Shown here piece after piece: positions 37,063-45,940 of a DNA stretch of 64,000 bases. Within the stretch, counting starts at the first letter, position 1; each line of letters begins with the position of its first letter. Under the pieces are notes generated by a model that ran no database searches, was not told where the DNA came from, and worked only from the letters and a program-made list of their open reading frames with translations. The DNA lies in assembly GCA_947493265.1 (NCBI GenBank), contig CANLQL010000004.1:62001-126000 (forward strand). The letters run 5' to 3'. This stretch comes from an uncultured Litoreibacter sp. (GTDB taxonomy: Bacteria > Pseudomonadota > Alphaproteobacteria > Rhodobacterales > Rhodobacteraceae). The translations under genes and the position numbers were made by a program.

Positions 37063-38256
37063 ATGTATCTCGCGCGTGCGTTCGACAATTTCTTCAAAAG
37101 CGATGCCGCGGGTGGTATTCTTCTGATGCTGTCAGCTTTGGCCGCTCTGCTGGTTGCCAACTCTCCTCTGAACGTCTTTTATGATGGATTTCTGAGCACT
37201 TATTTCGCTGTGACACTTGGGGGCGAAGGTCTGTCCAAGCCGTTGATTCTGTGGATCAATGACGGGTTGATGGCGATCTTCTTCTTTCTGATCGGCTTAG
37301 AACTAAAACGCGAAATTCTTGAGGGGAAATTGAAAAACCCGCGCGACGTGGTACTGCCAGGTGTTGCCGCGATCGGCGGCATGGCGATCCCGGCTTTGGT
37401 CTTTGTCGCGTTTAACTGGTCAAGCCCGGAAACGATTTCTGGCTGGGCGATTCCAGCTGCGACAGACATTGCGTTTGCGTTGGGCATCCTTGCCCTTGTT
37501 GGCACGCGCGCGCCGGTTGCTTTGAAGGTCTTCTTGTTGACCTTGGCTATTCTTGATGACCTTGGTGCGATTATCATCATCGCACTTTTCTACACGGCAG
37601 AGTTGAAAGCCTACTTCCTTCTTCTGGCGCTGATCCCTCTGGCCGTTCTTATCGTGATGAATTTGAAGGGTATGCACCGGATTGCCCCGGCCATCCTTGC
37701 TGGTGGTGTGATGTGGTTTTTCGTTCTGGAATCTGGTGTTCACGCGACGCTGGCCGGTGTTGTCACAGCTTTCTGTATCCCGCTGAAAGATCGTCGCGGC
37801 GGATCACCCCTGCACACGATTGAACATGGGCTTGCGCCCTATGTGCTTTACTTGATCGTGCCGATTTTTGCTTTTGCGAATGCGGGCGTCGTGCTGACCG
37901 GGCTGTCTATGGAAGACTTCTTGTCACCGTTGTCTATGGGCATCGCCTTGGGTCTGATCTTGGGTAAACAGATTGGCGTCTTCGGGTTCGTCTATGTCTG
38001 CGTCAAAATGGGTCTCGCGAAATTGCCACAGGGCGTCAACTGGATGCACATCTACGGTGTCGCTTGTTTGGCCGGGATCGGCTTTACGATGTCGCTCTTC
38101 ATTGGTGCGTTGAGCTTCGACAATGCCGCTTTGATGAACCAGGTACGCCTCGGTGTTCTGACAGGGTCAGTCATCTCGGCAATTGCAGGCTACACGTTGC
38201 TGGTCTGGGCAAGTTCAAAAGGAACAACGCTGGAAGCCGAACTTCCAGCGAAATAG
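37063..38256 (+). CDS. nhaA: Na+/H+ antiporter NhaA
   Basis: A 397-residue antiporter that expels Na+ in exchange for protons. It begins with FDNFFKSDAAGGILLMLSA. The ion-binding Asp pair lies in LAILDDLGAI (about 165-166), with ATDIAFALGIL in the preceding helix, and IGLELKREILEGKL gives the early conserved loop. About eleven to twelve membrane helices. AAAGGG precedes the start. It is a single-gene unit, diverging from the PerM gene and closed by a strong terminator. This fits a saline habitat. Confidence 0.95.
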   Translation: MYLARAFDNFFKSDAAGGILLMLSALAALLVANSPLNVFYDGFLSTYFAVTLGGEGLSKPLILWINDGLMAIFFFLIGLELKREILEGKLKNPRDVVLPGVAAIGGMAIPALVFVAFNWSSPETISGWAIPAATDIAFALGILALVGTRAPVALKVFLLTLAILDDLGAIIIIALFYTAELKAYFLLLALIPLAVLIVMNLKGMHRIAPAILAGGVMWFFVLESGVHATLAGVVTAFCIPLKDRRGGSPLHTIEHGLAPYVLYLIVPIFAFANAGVVLTGLSMEDFLSPLSMGIALGLILGKQIGVFGFVYVCVKMGLAKLPQGVNWMHIYGVACLAGIGFTMSLFIGALSFDNAALMNQVRLGVLTGSVISAIAGYTLLVWASSKGTTLEAELPAK

Positions 38257-38288
38257 GGGCGGTCTCTCCCTCACACCTCCCCCAACAC

Positions 38289-38322
38289 AAAGCCCCGCGA
38301 CATTCGCGGGGCTTTACTTTTT
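38289..38322. terminator. Bidirectional rho-independent terminator
   Basis: AAAGCCCCGCGA (38289-38300) pairs perfectly with TCGCGGGGCTTT (38304-38315) around a 3-base loop and is followed by ACTTTTTT. It ends nhaA and lies just beyond the stop of the convergent methylmalonyl-CoA mutase gene, so it may serve both. Confidence 0.92.
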
Positions 38323-38327
38323 TGGGC

Positions 38328-40460
38328 TTAGCTTCGCGTTTCCCGAATAAGTTTGAGGATGTCTTTCGCCGCCTCCGGGATATTTGTACCCGGACCAAAA
38401 ATGGCCTTAACCCCCGCGTTATAGAGGAAATCGTAGTCCTGCTGCGGGATCACCCCGCCGCAGATCACAAGGATTTCGCCCGCGCCGGCGGCTTCCAAAG
38501 CCTCCACAAGTTTGGGAGCTAGTGTTTTGTGCCCTGCAGCCTGACTGCTGATCCCGATGACATGCACGTCATTGTCCAGCGCGTCTTGTGCAGCTTCCTC
38601 GGGGGTTTGGAATAGCGGGCCCACATCGACGTCAAAGCCGATATCCGCGAACGCAGTGGCAATCACTTTTGCACCGCGATCATGTCCGTCCTGGCCCATC
38701 TTGACCACCAACATTCGGGGTCTGCGCCCCTCTTCCTCTGCGAAGGCTTCGACATCTGCTTGGATCTGCGCGAATCCTGCATCGCCTTCATAGGCTGCGC
38801 CATAGACACCGGCGAGCGTTTTGACCTCGGCCCGGTGCCGCCCGAATGCTTTTTCCATCGCCATGCTGATCTCCCCAACTGTTGCACGTGCGCGGGCGGC
38901 ATCAACCGCCAGCGCAAGCAGATTGCCTTTGCCGGACCGCGCGGCTGCCTCAAGCGCGGCAAGCGCGCCGTCGACAGCAGCGGCATCGCGGCGTCGCCGG
39001 ATGCTGTCCAATCGTTTGATCTGCGCATCTCGGACAGCCATGTTGTCGACATCCCGGATGTCGATATCTTCTTCCTGATCCAAACGGAATTTGTTCACAC
39101 CCACGATGACCTCGTCACCGCGGTCAACATCGGCCTGGCGACGTGCAGCGGCTTCTTCGATCCGAAGTTTCGGCATTCCGGACGCCACCGCCTTGGTCAT
39201 GCCCCCCATCCCATCGATTTCCTCGATCAATTTCCAAGCTTCTTCAGCAAGATCGGAGGTCAGCTTTTCGACGTAATATGACCCAGCCAACGGATCGACG
39301 ACCTTTGTCACCTTGGTCTCATTCTGCAAAATCAGCTGCGTATTGCGGGCGATCCGGCTGGAAAACGCAGTTGGCAACGCAATTGCTTCATCGAAGGAAT
39401 TGGTATGCAGGCTTTGTGTGCCGCCCAACACCGCGCTCATCGCCTCATAAGCTGTTCGCACGATGTTGTTATAAGGGTCCTGTTCCTGAAGGCTGACACC
39501 CGATGTTTGGCAATGGGTGCGCAGCATCGTGGAGCTTTCCTTCTTCGGGTTGAATTCACTCATGATGCGGTGCCACAGGAAACGCGCGGCGCGAAGCTTG
39601 GCCGCCTCCATGAAGAAGTTCATACCGATGGCGAAAAAGAAGCTGAGACGTCCGGCAAACGCGTCCACATCCATGCCGCGCGCGATTGCGACGCGGACAT
39701 ATTCGCGCCCATCTGCAAGTGTAAAGGCCAATTCCTGAACAAGGTTCGCACCGGCTTCCTGCATGTGGTAGCCGGAGATCGAAATAGAGTTGAATTTCGG
39801 CATCTCTTGCGACGTATATTCAATGATATCTGCCACGATCCGCATCGAAGGCTCTGGTGGGAAGATGTAGGTGTTACGCACCATAAACTCTTTCAGAATA
39901 TCGTTCTGAATTGTGCCGGACAGCGCCGCGCGATCCACGCCTTGTTCTTCGCCCGCAACAATGAAGCTGGCCAGAACCGGGATCACGGCACCGTTCATCG
40001 TCATCGACACCGAAATCTTGTCCAGCGGGATACCGTCAAACAGGATTTTCATATCCTCAACGGAATCGATGGCCACACCCGCTTTGCCCACATCGCCCAC
40101 GACCCGTTCGTGGTCACTGTCATATCCGCGGTGTGTTGCCAGATCGAACGCAACCGATACGCCCTGCTGACCGGCGGCAAGTCCTTTGCGATAAAACGCG
40201 TTGCTTTCTTCTGCGGTGGAAAACCCGGCATATTGGCGAATGGTCCAAGGTCTGCCTGTATACATCGTGGACCGGGGCCCACGGGTAAAGGGCGCTTCGC
40301 CGGGCATGGATCCCATATGCGCCAAGCCGTCAGCATCGGCTTCGGTGTAGACGGGCTGAACGGGGATGCCCTCCGGGCTGTGCCAGGTCAGGTCTTCCAG
40401 CGGTCGCCCCCTGAGTTCTTTTTCAGCCCGATCCGACCAGTCTTTCTTCGCCTCGCTCAT
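38328..40460 (-). CDS. scpA: Methylmalonyl-CoA mutase
   Basis: A 710-residue adenosylcobalamin-dependent mutase converting (R)-methylmalonyl-CoA to succinyl-CoA, the last step of propionyl-CoA assimilation. The catalytic TIM barrel shows [20 protein letters not shown] and [11 protein letters not shown]. The C-terminal B12-binding domain has DGHDRG (591-596) with the axial His593, then GISSQAAGH and [11 protein letters not shown]. It is a single-chain homodimer type. The first 38 bp overlap the end of the sulfotransferase-like gene. pccA lies about 1.6 kb upstream on the same strand. Confidence 0.96.
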   Translation of the reverse strand: MSEAKKDWSDRAEKELRGRPLEDLTWHSPEGIPVQPVYTEADADGLAHMGSMPGEAPFTRGPRSTMYTGRPWTIRQYAGFSTAEESNAFYRKGLAAGQQGVSVAFDLATHRGYDSDHERVVGDVGKAGVAIDSVEDMKILFDGIPLDKISVSMTMNGAVIPVLASFIVAGEEQGVDRAALSGTIQNDILKEFMVRNTYIFPPEPSMRIVADIIEYTSQEMPKFNSISISGYHMQEAGANLVQELAFTLADGREYVRVAIARGMDVDAFAGRLSFFFAIGMNFFMEAAKLRAARFLWHRIMSEFNPKKESSTMLRTHCQTSGVSLQEQDPYNNIVRTAYEAMSAVLGGTQSLHTNSFDEAIALPTAFSSRIARNTQLILQNETKVTKVVDPLAGSYYVEKLTSDLAEEAWKLIEEIDGMGGMTKAVASGMPKLRIEEAAARRQADVDRGDEVIVGVNKFRLDQEEDIDIRDVDNMAVRDAQIKRLDSIRRRRDAAAVDGALAALEAAARSGKGNLLALAVDAARARATVGEISMAMEKAFGRHRAEVKTLAGVYGAAYEGDAGFAQIQADVEAFAEEEGRRPRMLVVKMGQDGHDRGAKVIATAFADIGFDVDVGPLFQTPEEAAQDALDNDVHVIGISSQAAGHKTLAPKLVEALEAAGAGEILVICGGVIPQQDYDFLYNAGVKAIFGPGTNIPEAAKDILKLIRETRS

Positions 40461-41367
40461 CGCGATGTCCTCTCATGTCTGTCTGGCCGCCGAATGTTTC
40501 CCCGGTCGGGCCCAAATATGTTGCCAGTCCATCTGCCCCGGACGAAAGCCAGGCGATGTCTGCGCTATAGTCTTGTTTCAGTTTCGAAATGTGGTCGGTG
40601 TCGAACGGCATATAGCGCTCGCCATGTTTGCGCATGTTGTCCGCACCCGTGTGGTCGCCGCGATCTGCCAGGCATTGTGCCAGCTCTTGCGGCCCACGAG
40701 ACGCATTGCACCACGGATGAATTGCCCTGACACCCATTGGAACCGGGCGCGCCGTGATCGCTGCAAGCTGGCTTTCAGGCTGACTGCCCCAGGCTTCAAA
40801 GGGCCAAACCATGATCTGCGCCTGCGGAAGGGCTTGTGCAACGTCGATGATCAGGTGCTGCCAGCGGCGCGGCTGGGTCACCATCATATCAAGGCTTTCC
40901 TGATCGGGCACTGCCATCCCTGTGCGAATTCGAAACGACAGTGCCGAGGCCCAGTGCCGTTCATACGACCGGATCGCGATTCCGATACGCAGCGGGCTGT
41001 CGGCAAAAGCGGGGGCAAACCGGGCCATCCGTTCACCAGCCTGACCGTAAAGCATGCTGCTGCGAAAATTCTCAGCCATCGTGCCGATCATGTTTTCTTC
41101 GCTGATCACCAGATGGTTGACACGATCTGCGCGCGCGCGGCTCGCCTCGATCTTGATCCGGCCGATTGATCGGTTGCCCAGCTTTTCATCCGCATCTGAC
41201 AAGAACACCGGGTCTCTGATCAAACCCGCAAATAAACCGACCCGTGTCTGCTTTGGTCCCCAAAACCGGACGCCATGATCGCGCAAAACCCGGTCATTGT
41301 TATACATAAACTGCTGAAACGTCGTCGTTCCGGTGCGATGCGCACCAATATGCAGGCAGATTTCCAT
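40423..41367 (-). CDS. Sulfotransferase-like P-loop protein
   Basis: A 314-residue protein from the ATG at 41367, preceded by GGAGCTAGGGGTG; the open frame to 42042 runs antisense to the DUF4174 gene and is not used. The N-terminus [17 protein letters not shown] resembles the PAPS-binding loop of sulfotransferases, and [10 protein letters not shown] fits the following conserved strand region. The substrate is unknown; Rhodobacteraceae have several such proteins of unproven function. The 3' end overlaps the mutase start by 38 bp in another frame, so transcription into scpA is likely. Whether it modifies a glycan, lipid or other target cannot be told. Confidence 0.7.
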   Translation of the reverse strand: MEICLHIGAHRTGTTTFQQFMYNNDRVLRDHGVRFWGPKQTRVGLFAGLIRDPVFLSDADEKLGNRSIGRIKIEASRARADRVNHLVISEENMIGTMAENFRSSMLYGQAGERMARFAPAFADSPLRIGIAIRSYERHWASALSFRIRTGMAVPDQESLDMMVTQPRRWQHLIIDVAQALPQAQIMVWPFEAWGSQPESQLAAITARPVPMGVRAIHPWCNASRGPQELAQCLADRGDHTGADNMRKHGERYMPFDTDHISKLKQDYSADIAWLSSGADGLATYLGPTGETFGGQTDMRGHRDERGEERLVGSG

Positions 41368-41530
41368 ATCACCCCTAGCTCCTGTTGTCGGGTCGCACAC
41401 CCGGATCAAAGAAAAACTATGGAGAAGAAGGCTGACAAACCTCTTAACGGGCACCTGTGCTGCGTTTTGTGCAAATTGCCCCTTAGCAATTGGTTTAAAG
41501 CGCCCTATATCTGGTAAGTAAGGAGTTTGA

Positions 41531-41992
41531 ATGAAAACCGCTATATATACTGTTTTTGCTTCATTTTTTGCTGCCGCAGCATGGGCAGCCGATCTGACTT
41601 CCGAGGCACCTGCACCCTTGGATGGACCAGGTCCATATGAGGCAATTGAATTGGATTTGAACGACTTTTTGTGGCTAAAGCGCCCGATTGTCGTATTCGC
41701 TGATACGAAAGCCGATCCGCGATACATCCTGCAGATGGAGTTGCTAACAGCGCGTCTTGATGCGCTTGAAGATCGCGATGTGGTTGTTCTGACAGACACA
41801 GATCCAACAGCGAAATCAGACATTCGGCAAAAATTGCGCCCACGCGGGTTCATGATGGTTTTGATCGGGAAAGATGGCGGCGTGAAACTGCGCAAGCCTG
41901 CGCCGTGGGACGTGCGGGAGGTCAGCCGGGTCATCGACAAGATGCCGATGCGCCAGCAAGAACTGCGCGACCGCCGCCTGTCAGACGACTGA
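41531..41992 (+). CDS. DUF4174 domain exported protein
   Basis: A 153-residue protein with a signal peptide (TAIYTVFASFFAAAAWA, cleavage near AWA-ADL) and a DUF4174 domain (about 45-145). The domain has a thioredoxin-like look: LWLKRPIVVFADTKADPRY, VVVLTDTD, RGFMMVLIGKDGGVKLRKPAPW. It has no CxxC pair, so a redox role is not supported. AAGGAG precedes the start. It is on the opposite strand, alone, between the sulfotransferase-like gene and the end of pccA. Periplasmic; function unknown. Confidence 0.85.
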   Translation: MKTAIYTVFASFFAAAAWAADLTSEAPAPLDGPGPYEAIELDLNDFLWLKRPIVVFADTKADPRYILQMELLTARLDALEDRDVVVLTDTDPTAKSDIRQKLRPRGFMMVLIGKDGGVKLRKPAPWDVREVSRVIDKMPMRQQELRDRRLSDD

Positions 41993-42038
41993 TCCCTCCG
42001 GCTTAGCACCTGATTGGCATTTATGTTCGGTTGCTTGA

Positions 42039-44039
42039 TCACTCAAATTCCATGATGACGTCATCAACTGCCAGATTGTCCCCCGCCGCCGCATTGATCT
42101 TGCTGACCACACCTTTGCGTTCAGCGCGCAGGATGTTCTCCATTTTCATGGCCTCAACCGTGCAAAGCGCCTGACCTTCCTGAACTTCGTCCCCTGCGGC
42201 GACATCCACTTTCACAATCAGACCCGGCATCGGGCAAAGCAGCAATTTCGATGTGTCGGGTGCTACTTTTTCGATCATCAATGCGGCCAGTTCGGCCTGT
42301 GCGGGCGTGCGGATGTGTACTCGCATGTCAGCGCCACGGGTGCGGACACGGAACCCACTGGTGATCTTGTCAATCTTCAACACCAAAGGTTTGCCATCGA
42401 CATCAAGCACCGCGAGGCTTTTGCCGGGCACCCAGTCAGAACTCACCCGATGTTTCGCCCCATCGCTATGCTTGACGGTGGCACCTTCCTTGTCAGCTTT
42501 TACCTTTAAATCAAAACGCGCGCCGTCCATTGTCACGACCCAATCTTTGCCGACTTTCCGGCGATGATTGTCCATCGTTCCTGATATTCTGGCACGCCTG
42601 ATCTCTGCCACGCGATGCATTGCCGCCACGGCTGAGGCCACACGCTTTTGCGCCGCCTTGGACAGAGTAACGCCTTGAAAACCATCGGGAAACTCTTCCT
42701 CGATGAAAGCGGTCGTCATGTTCCCTGAGGTGAATTTCTTGTGATCCATCACGGCCGAGCAGAACGGCAAGTTGTGGCCAATGCCTTCGACTTCGAAACT
42801 GTCCAGCGCAACCCGCATCCCTTCGATGGCAGCGGCACGATCCGGGCCCCACGTACACAGTTTGGCGATCATCGGATCGTAATACATGGAGATTTCACCG
42901 CCCTCATATACGCCGGTGTCATTGCGCACGACATGAGACTTCTTGGCGACCTCTTCTGGTGGGCGGTATTTGGTCAGCCGCCCAATCGACGGCAGGAAAC
43001 CGCGATAGGGGTCTTCTGCGTAAAGACGGCTTTCGATTGCCCAGCCCGTCAGTTTGACATCCTTTTGCTTGAGCTTCAGCTTCTCGCCATATGCGACGCG
43101 GATCATTTGTTCGACCAGATCGACGCCGGTGATCAGCTCGGTCACCGGGTGTTCCACCTGCAAACGCGTGTTCATTTCCAGGAAGTAAAAGTTACGGTCC
43201 CCATCGACGATGAACTCAACAGTCCCCGCAGAGGTGTAGCTAACCGCGGCAGCAAGGGCGCAAGACTGCTCCCCCATGGCTTTGCGTGTCGCTTCATCCA
43301 GGAAAGGCGATGGCGCTTCTTCGATAACCTTCTGGTTACGACGCTGGATCGAACATTCCCGTTCCCCCAGATAAATCGTGTTCCCATGGCCATCGGCAAG
43401 AACCTGAATTTCGATGTGCCGTGGCTGGGTGACGAATTTTTCGATGAAAATACGGTCATCGCCAAACGAATTCGCAGCCTCGTTCTTGGAGGATTGGAAG
43501 CCTTCACGGACCTCGTCTTCTTTCCAAGCGATGCGCATGCCTTTGCCGCCACCGCCCGCGGACGCCTTGATCATCACGGGGTAGCCGATCTCGCCCGAGA
43601 TCTTCACTGCTTCATCCGCATCCGCGATCAGACCCATATAACCCGGCACCGTTGAAACGCCTGCATCCTGCGCGATCTTCTTGGAGGTGATCTTATCCCC
43701 CATCTTCTCAATCGCGCCTTTTGGCGGGCCGATGAAGGCAACGCCAGCGGCTTCCAGCGCTTCGGCAAACTTGGCGTTTTCCGAAAGGAAGCCATAGCCC
43801 GGATGCACGGCCTCAGCGCCAGTTTCCTTGATTGCGGCCATCACCTTTTCGATCACGATATAGGACTGATTTGCGGGCGCTGGTCCGATATGCACCGCTT
43901 CATCTGCCATTCGGACATGCAACGCCTGCGCGTCGGCGTCTGAATAAATCGCAACGGTCTTGATGCCCATCTTGCGCGCGGTTTTGATAACCCGGCACGC
44001 GATCTCACCCCGGTTGGCAATCAGAATTTTCTTGAACAT
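42039..44039 (-). CDS. pccA: Propionyl-CoA carboxylase alpha (biotin carboxylase/biotin carrier) subunit
   Basis: A 666-residue subunit. Biotin carboxylase domain 1-450 starts FKKILIANRGEIACRVIKTA, and ATP-grasp features include KASAGGGGKGMRI and the active-site region EMNTRLQVEHPVTE. A linker BT-like domain follows, then a C-terminal biotinyl domain with EAMKMEN, biotin on Lys632. With PccB it carboxylates propionyl-CoA to methylmalonyl-CoA. The BT-type linker and the linkage to pccB and the mutase favour propionyl-CoA over acetyl-CoA or 3-methylcrotonyl-CoA as substrate. Confidence 0.96.
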   Translation of the reverse strand: MFKKILIANRGEIACRVIKTARKMGIKTVAIYSDADAQALHVRMADEAVHIGPAPANQSYIVIEKVMAAIKETGAEAVHPGYGFLSENAKFAEALEAAGVAFIGPPKGAIEKMGDKITSKKIAQDAGVSTVPGYMGLIADADEAVKISGEIGYPVMIKASAGGGGKGMRIAWKEDEVREGFQSSKNEAANSFGDDRIFIEKFVTQPRHIEIQVLADGHGNTIYLGERECSIQRRNQKVIEEAPSPFLDEATRKAMGEQSCALAAAVSYTSAGTVEFIVDGDRNFYFLEMNTRLQVEHPVTELITGVDLVEQMIRVAYGEKLKLKQKDVKLTGWAIESRLYAEDPYRGFLPSIGRLTKYRPPEEVAKKSHVVRNDTGVYEGGEISMYYDPMIAKLCTWGPDRAAAIEGMRVALDSFEVEGIGHNLPFCSAVMDHKKFTSGNMTTAFIEEEFPDGFQGVTLSKAAQKRVASAVAAMHRVAEIRRARISGTMDNHRRKVGKDWVVTMDGARFDLKVKADKEGATVKHSDGAKHRVSSDWVPGKSLAVLDVDGKPLVLKIDKITSGFRVRTRGADMRVHIRTPAQAELAALMIEKVAPDTSKLLLCPMPGLIVKVDVAAGDEVQEGQALCTVEAMKMENILRAERKGVVSKINAAAGDNLAVDDVIMEFE

Positions 44040-44103
44040 CAGGGACTTCCTTTCAGGCGCGGCAACGGGCGGCCACGATCGTATATTGACTGAGGTAAAG
44101 ACG

Positions 44104-44140
44104 AAAAACGGCCGCTCCGCCGGGTGGCGAAACGACCGTT
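44104..44140 (-). terminator. Candidate terminator after small lipoprotein gene
   Basis: On the minus strand AACGGTCG and CGGCCGTT form a stem (one mismatch) enclosing an inner CGCC/GGCG stem, followed by TTTTT. It lies 41 bases after the 66-residue lipoprotein stop and before pccA, so pccA may need its own promoter or readthrough. Confidence 0.65.
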
Positions 44141-44180
44141 AGAAAGTATTTTTAGACCCGAAGACCGGATCGTTTGTTGA

Positions 44181-44381
44181 CTACTGGCAGACGCCCGCGT
44201 CGTCGCAGAAGACCCCTGCGAGGCCCCCAAGGATAGCGCCAGTGCCAGCATCGCCACCTGTGGCTTTTGAGATGGCTGCACCGCCTGCTGCGCCCACAAG
44301 GCCGCGCTCAGCGTCGCTGTCGCAGGCGCTGAGGATTCCAACACTTGTGAGAAGTGCAATCGTGAAAATGGTCTTACGCAT
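44181..44381 (-). CDS. Small lipoprotein with glycine-zipper stretch
   Basis: A 66-residue protein with a lipoprotein signal: basic MRKT, hydrophobic core, lipobox LSAC with the lipidated Cys20. The mature part holds a Gly/Ala-rich stretch (GLVGAAGGAAISKATGG, then GAILGGLAG), like glycine-zipper outer-membrane lipoproteins of the 17 kDa/OsmB type. It ends with two cysteines in FCDDAGVCQ. AGGAGAAAACCT precedes the ATG. It lies between pccA and the 123-residue gene. The function is unknown; envelope location is well supported. Confidence 0.85.
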   Translation of the reverse strand: MRKTIFTIALLTSVGILSACDSDAERGLVGAAGGAAISKATGGDAGTGAILGGLAGVFCDDAGVCQ

Positions 44382-44739
44382 AGGTTTTCTCCTGTTTTCC
44401 TGCTCGTTCTAGACCACATATCAAAGTGGCCACGCTTTACAAATCGGTGTGAAGAGCGGAAACGGCAAGCTTTCGCACAACTCAGAGGTGCAGAGCGCGC
44501 GATTTCCTGCTGATTTGGCAGAAACCGTAAGAACGGAAGAGGTCCACTCACATGAGCGGACCTCTCCAGAGGGGAAGGGTAACGGTTTGTGTTGTAAGGA
44601 CGCAATTCTGTGCTGCAGGGGCGTCCTAACAAGACAAACATGCCGTAGGGGAAGGATTCTCGAAAGTAAGGAAACCCTGACTGAGAATTATGGGCTGAAA
44701 CCCGCCGATTGGCTTTATTTATAAGCTGATTCACGCCAC
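44382..44739. other. 358-base gap with inverted repeats; possible small RNA region
   Basis: No convincing gene lies here. It contains GAGGTCC (44539-44545) and GGACCTC (44558-44564) enclosing a second pair CTCA/TGAG, a hairpin of about 11 bp. About 30 bases on are AGGACGC (44597-44603) and GCGTCCT (44621-44627), a 7-bp stem. The right end should hold the promoter of the 66-residue lipoprotein gene on the left-facing strand. The open frame at 44449-44724 has no ribosome site and many Cys/Arg codons and is probably random. Confidence 0.5.
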
Positions 44740-45111
44740 TCACCCGTTCGGATCAACTGTGTAATTCGGGTCGAATACGGCCGGAAAATTCGCCTGAATC
44801 TGGGTCAGATCAAGCTGTAAGAGCGCCTCGTAACTCTCTGGGTCAAATGGGTCTTCTGCCGGCACAACTTCACGCCCCAAGACCCAAGACAACCGGCCTG
44901 CATCGAGGTTTCCCCGCTCAAAAACTTCCGTGCCGAAATAATCGTAAAGCGCCCAGAGAAATCCCTCATCTGCGCGTCTATCGGCTGGTTTGCGGTCTGC
45001 ATAGCGTTCGCGCGCAAGCAAGGCGGTGACACCTTTTTTGTTTTCGCGACGAATTGTGAATTGAAAATCCGTTCCCGGAAGTCGCGATGGGAAACCTCTG
45101 TGTTTCAGCAT
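44740..45111 (-). CDS. Hypothetical protein in pcc locus (123 residues)
   Basis: A soluble-looking protein of 123 residues; I recognise no family. The N-terminal part is basic (RRENKKGVTALLARERYADRK), while the C-terminal half is acidic and hydrophobic (AEDPFDPESYEALLQLDL, FPAVFDPNYTVDPNG). It has no signal peptide, membrane helix or cysteine. It lies between two tiny lipoprotein genes, inside the stretch separating pccB from pccA, and is transcribed with them. That context suggests, but does not prove, a role linked to propionyl-CoA metabolism or to the envelope. Confidence 0.7.
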   Translation of the reverse strand: MLKHRGFPSRLPGTDFQFTIRRENKKGVTALLARERYADRKPADRRADEGFLWALYDYFGTEVFERGNLDAGRLSWVLGREVVPAEDPFDPESYEALLQLDLTQIQANFPAVFDPNYTVDPNG

Positions 45112-45147
45112 CGCTGCCCCCTTGAGTTCAGATCAAGGCAGGCGGTG

Positions 45148-45177
45148 TTCAGAGCGGACAAAATTGCCCGCTCTGAA
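45148..45177. repeat. 10-bp perfect inverted repeat after the 43-residue lipoprotein gene
   Basis: TTCAGAGCGG (45148-45157) and CCGCTCTGAA (45168-45177), 10-base loop. It lies between the lipoprotein stop and the 123-residue gene. A run of T precedes rather than follows it on the coding strand, so it may be an mRNA-stabilising or attenuating hairpin rather than a standard terminator. Confidence 0.6.
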
Positions 45178-45183
45178 AAAAGC

Positions 45184-45315
45184 TTAGTACTTGGAGTAAG
45201 TGGGCTCTTCGACCACTGGATCCACGATAACAACTTCTTCTTCTTGCTGGCCACCGCAGGCTGCAACGATTGCCACAAAACCCAATGCGATGATTGCTTT
45301 AAGACTCTTCGACAT
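45184..45315 (-). CDS. 43-residue lipoprotein
   Basis: A very short gene found by reading the minus strand: ATG at 45313-45315, TAA at 45184-45186, with CAGGAGACAG as ribosome site. The product begins MSKSLKAIIALGFVAIVAAC, a complete lipoprotein signal with lipobox VAAC and lipidated Cys20. The mature 24-residue peptide GGQQEEEVVIVDPVV..., ending TYSKY, is strongly acidic. Coding is supported by the ribosome site, the lipobox and the hairpin placed after the stop. Two small lipoproteins flank the 123-residue gene. The function is unknown; it should be envelope-anchored. Confidence 0.82.
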   Translation of the reverse strand: MSKSLKAIIALGFVAIVAACGGQQEEEVVIVDPVVEEPTYSKY

Positions 45316-45529
45316 TTCTGTCTCCTGTATAGTTTTGGTTGCGACGATTGCAGAAAACTTCCACCCCCATCACTGTCCTTAAATTTGGCCGCACTCACGC
45401 GCCCTTCAAACAACCTATCTGATGCCAACGGCGATTCATACCGCCCAAAGCACGCAAATTCTTGTCCTGTTGCACCTGCGCAAAGAACCAAAGAAAATGA
45501 AGAACGGCGATCAACATATTGTGTTTTCA

Positions 45530-45940
45530 TCATATTCCATCCCAAATGCAGGTGCCGTCCACGACCGAAAACGCATCGAAATACTGTGCAACACTCGGCA
45601 CAGTTTCGCCGAGAGCGATCGGATCAGACGAAATTGAGACGATTATTTGCTCAAGCTTCGGGGCCGACCTTTTTGCGATTTTCAGTCCAGAAACGGTGCA
45701 AAGGTACTCAAAATCGGCCTCAAGCTTTTCGAATCCGAACTTTTCGGTATCTGAAATCTGAGGCGCCACGAACCTAAGGCGCAAACGTTTGGCCTGTGTG
45801 GCAAGAACGCCAACGGGTTCGAAAATCACTTCTGGTGGGTCAAATACCAGTCCAGACGGCGCATTGAACTGGTGATCATCGGCGAATAAACCGCTGGGCG
45901 TCAGCAAGAGATTCGCACCTATGATCAAACCCTTGCGCAT
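45530..45940 (-). CDS. Small exported protein, probable DUF6497 family
   Basis: A 136-residue protein from the ATG at 45940, whose bases overlap the ridA stop (TGATG), so it is coupled to ridA. The N-terminus MRKGLIIGANLLLTPSGLFA looks like a signal peptide. The body has RLRLRFVAPQISDTEKFGFE and two cysteines, one in FEYLCTVSG and one in DGTCIWDGI, which could form a periplasmic disulfide. The pattern fits a Rhodobacteraceae family (DUF6497), from memory and not certain. Relatives are sometimes mislabelled acetolactate synthase; nothing here supports such an activity. Confidence 0.7.
   Translation of the reverse strand: MRKGLIIGANLLLTPSGLFADDHQFNAPSGLVFDPPEVIFEPVGVLATQAKRLRLRFVAPQISDTEKFGFEKLEADFEYLCTVSGLKIAKRSAPKLEQIIVSISSDPIALGETVPSVAQYFDAFSVVDGTCIWDGI

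Noticed and set aside
39405-40730. Long open frame (441 codons) on the plus strand across the mutase gene
   Set aside because: Antisense to methylmalonyl-CoA mutase, rich in Arg, His and Cys, with no recognisable domain.
40423-42042. 539-codon reading of the sulfotransferase-like gene
   Set aside because: The first 225 codons are antisense to the DUF4174 gene; the P-loop motif sits directly after the ATG at 41367, which also has a ribosome site.
44449-44724. Open frame of 91 codons in the 358-base gap
   Set aside because: No ribosome site, Cys-rich and patternless; the gap is better explained by promoters and hairpins.
45061-45777. Plus-strand open frame of 238 codons in the pcc region
   Set aside because: Crosses the 43-residue lipoprotein, its promoter and DUF6497 in antisense; composition is not protein-like (many Cys, Phe and Arg) and no start site is supported.
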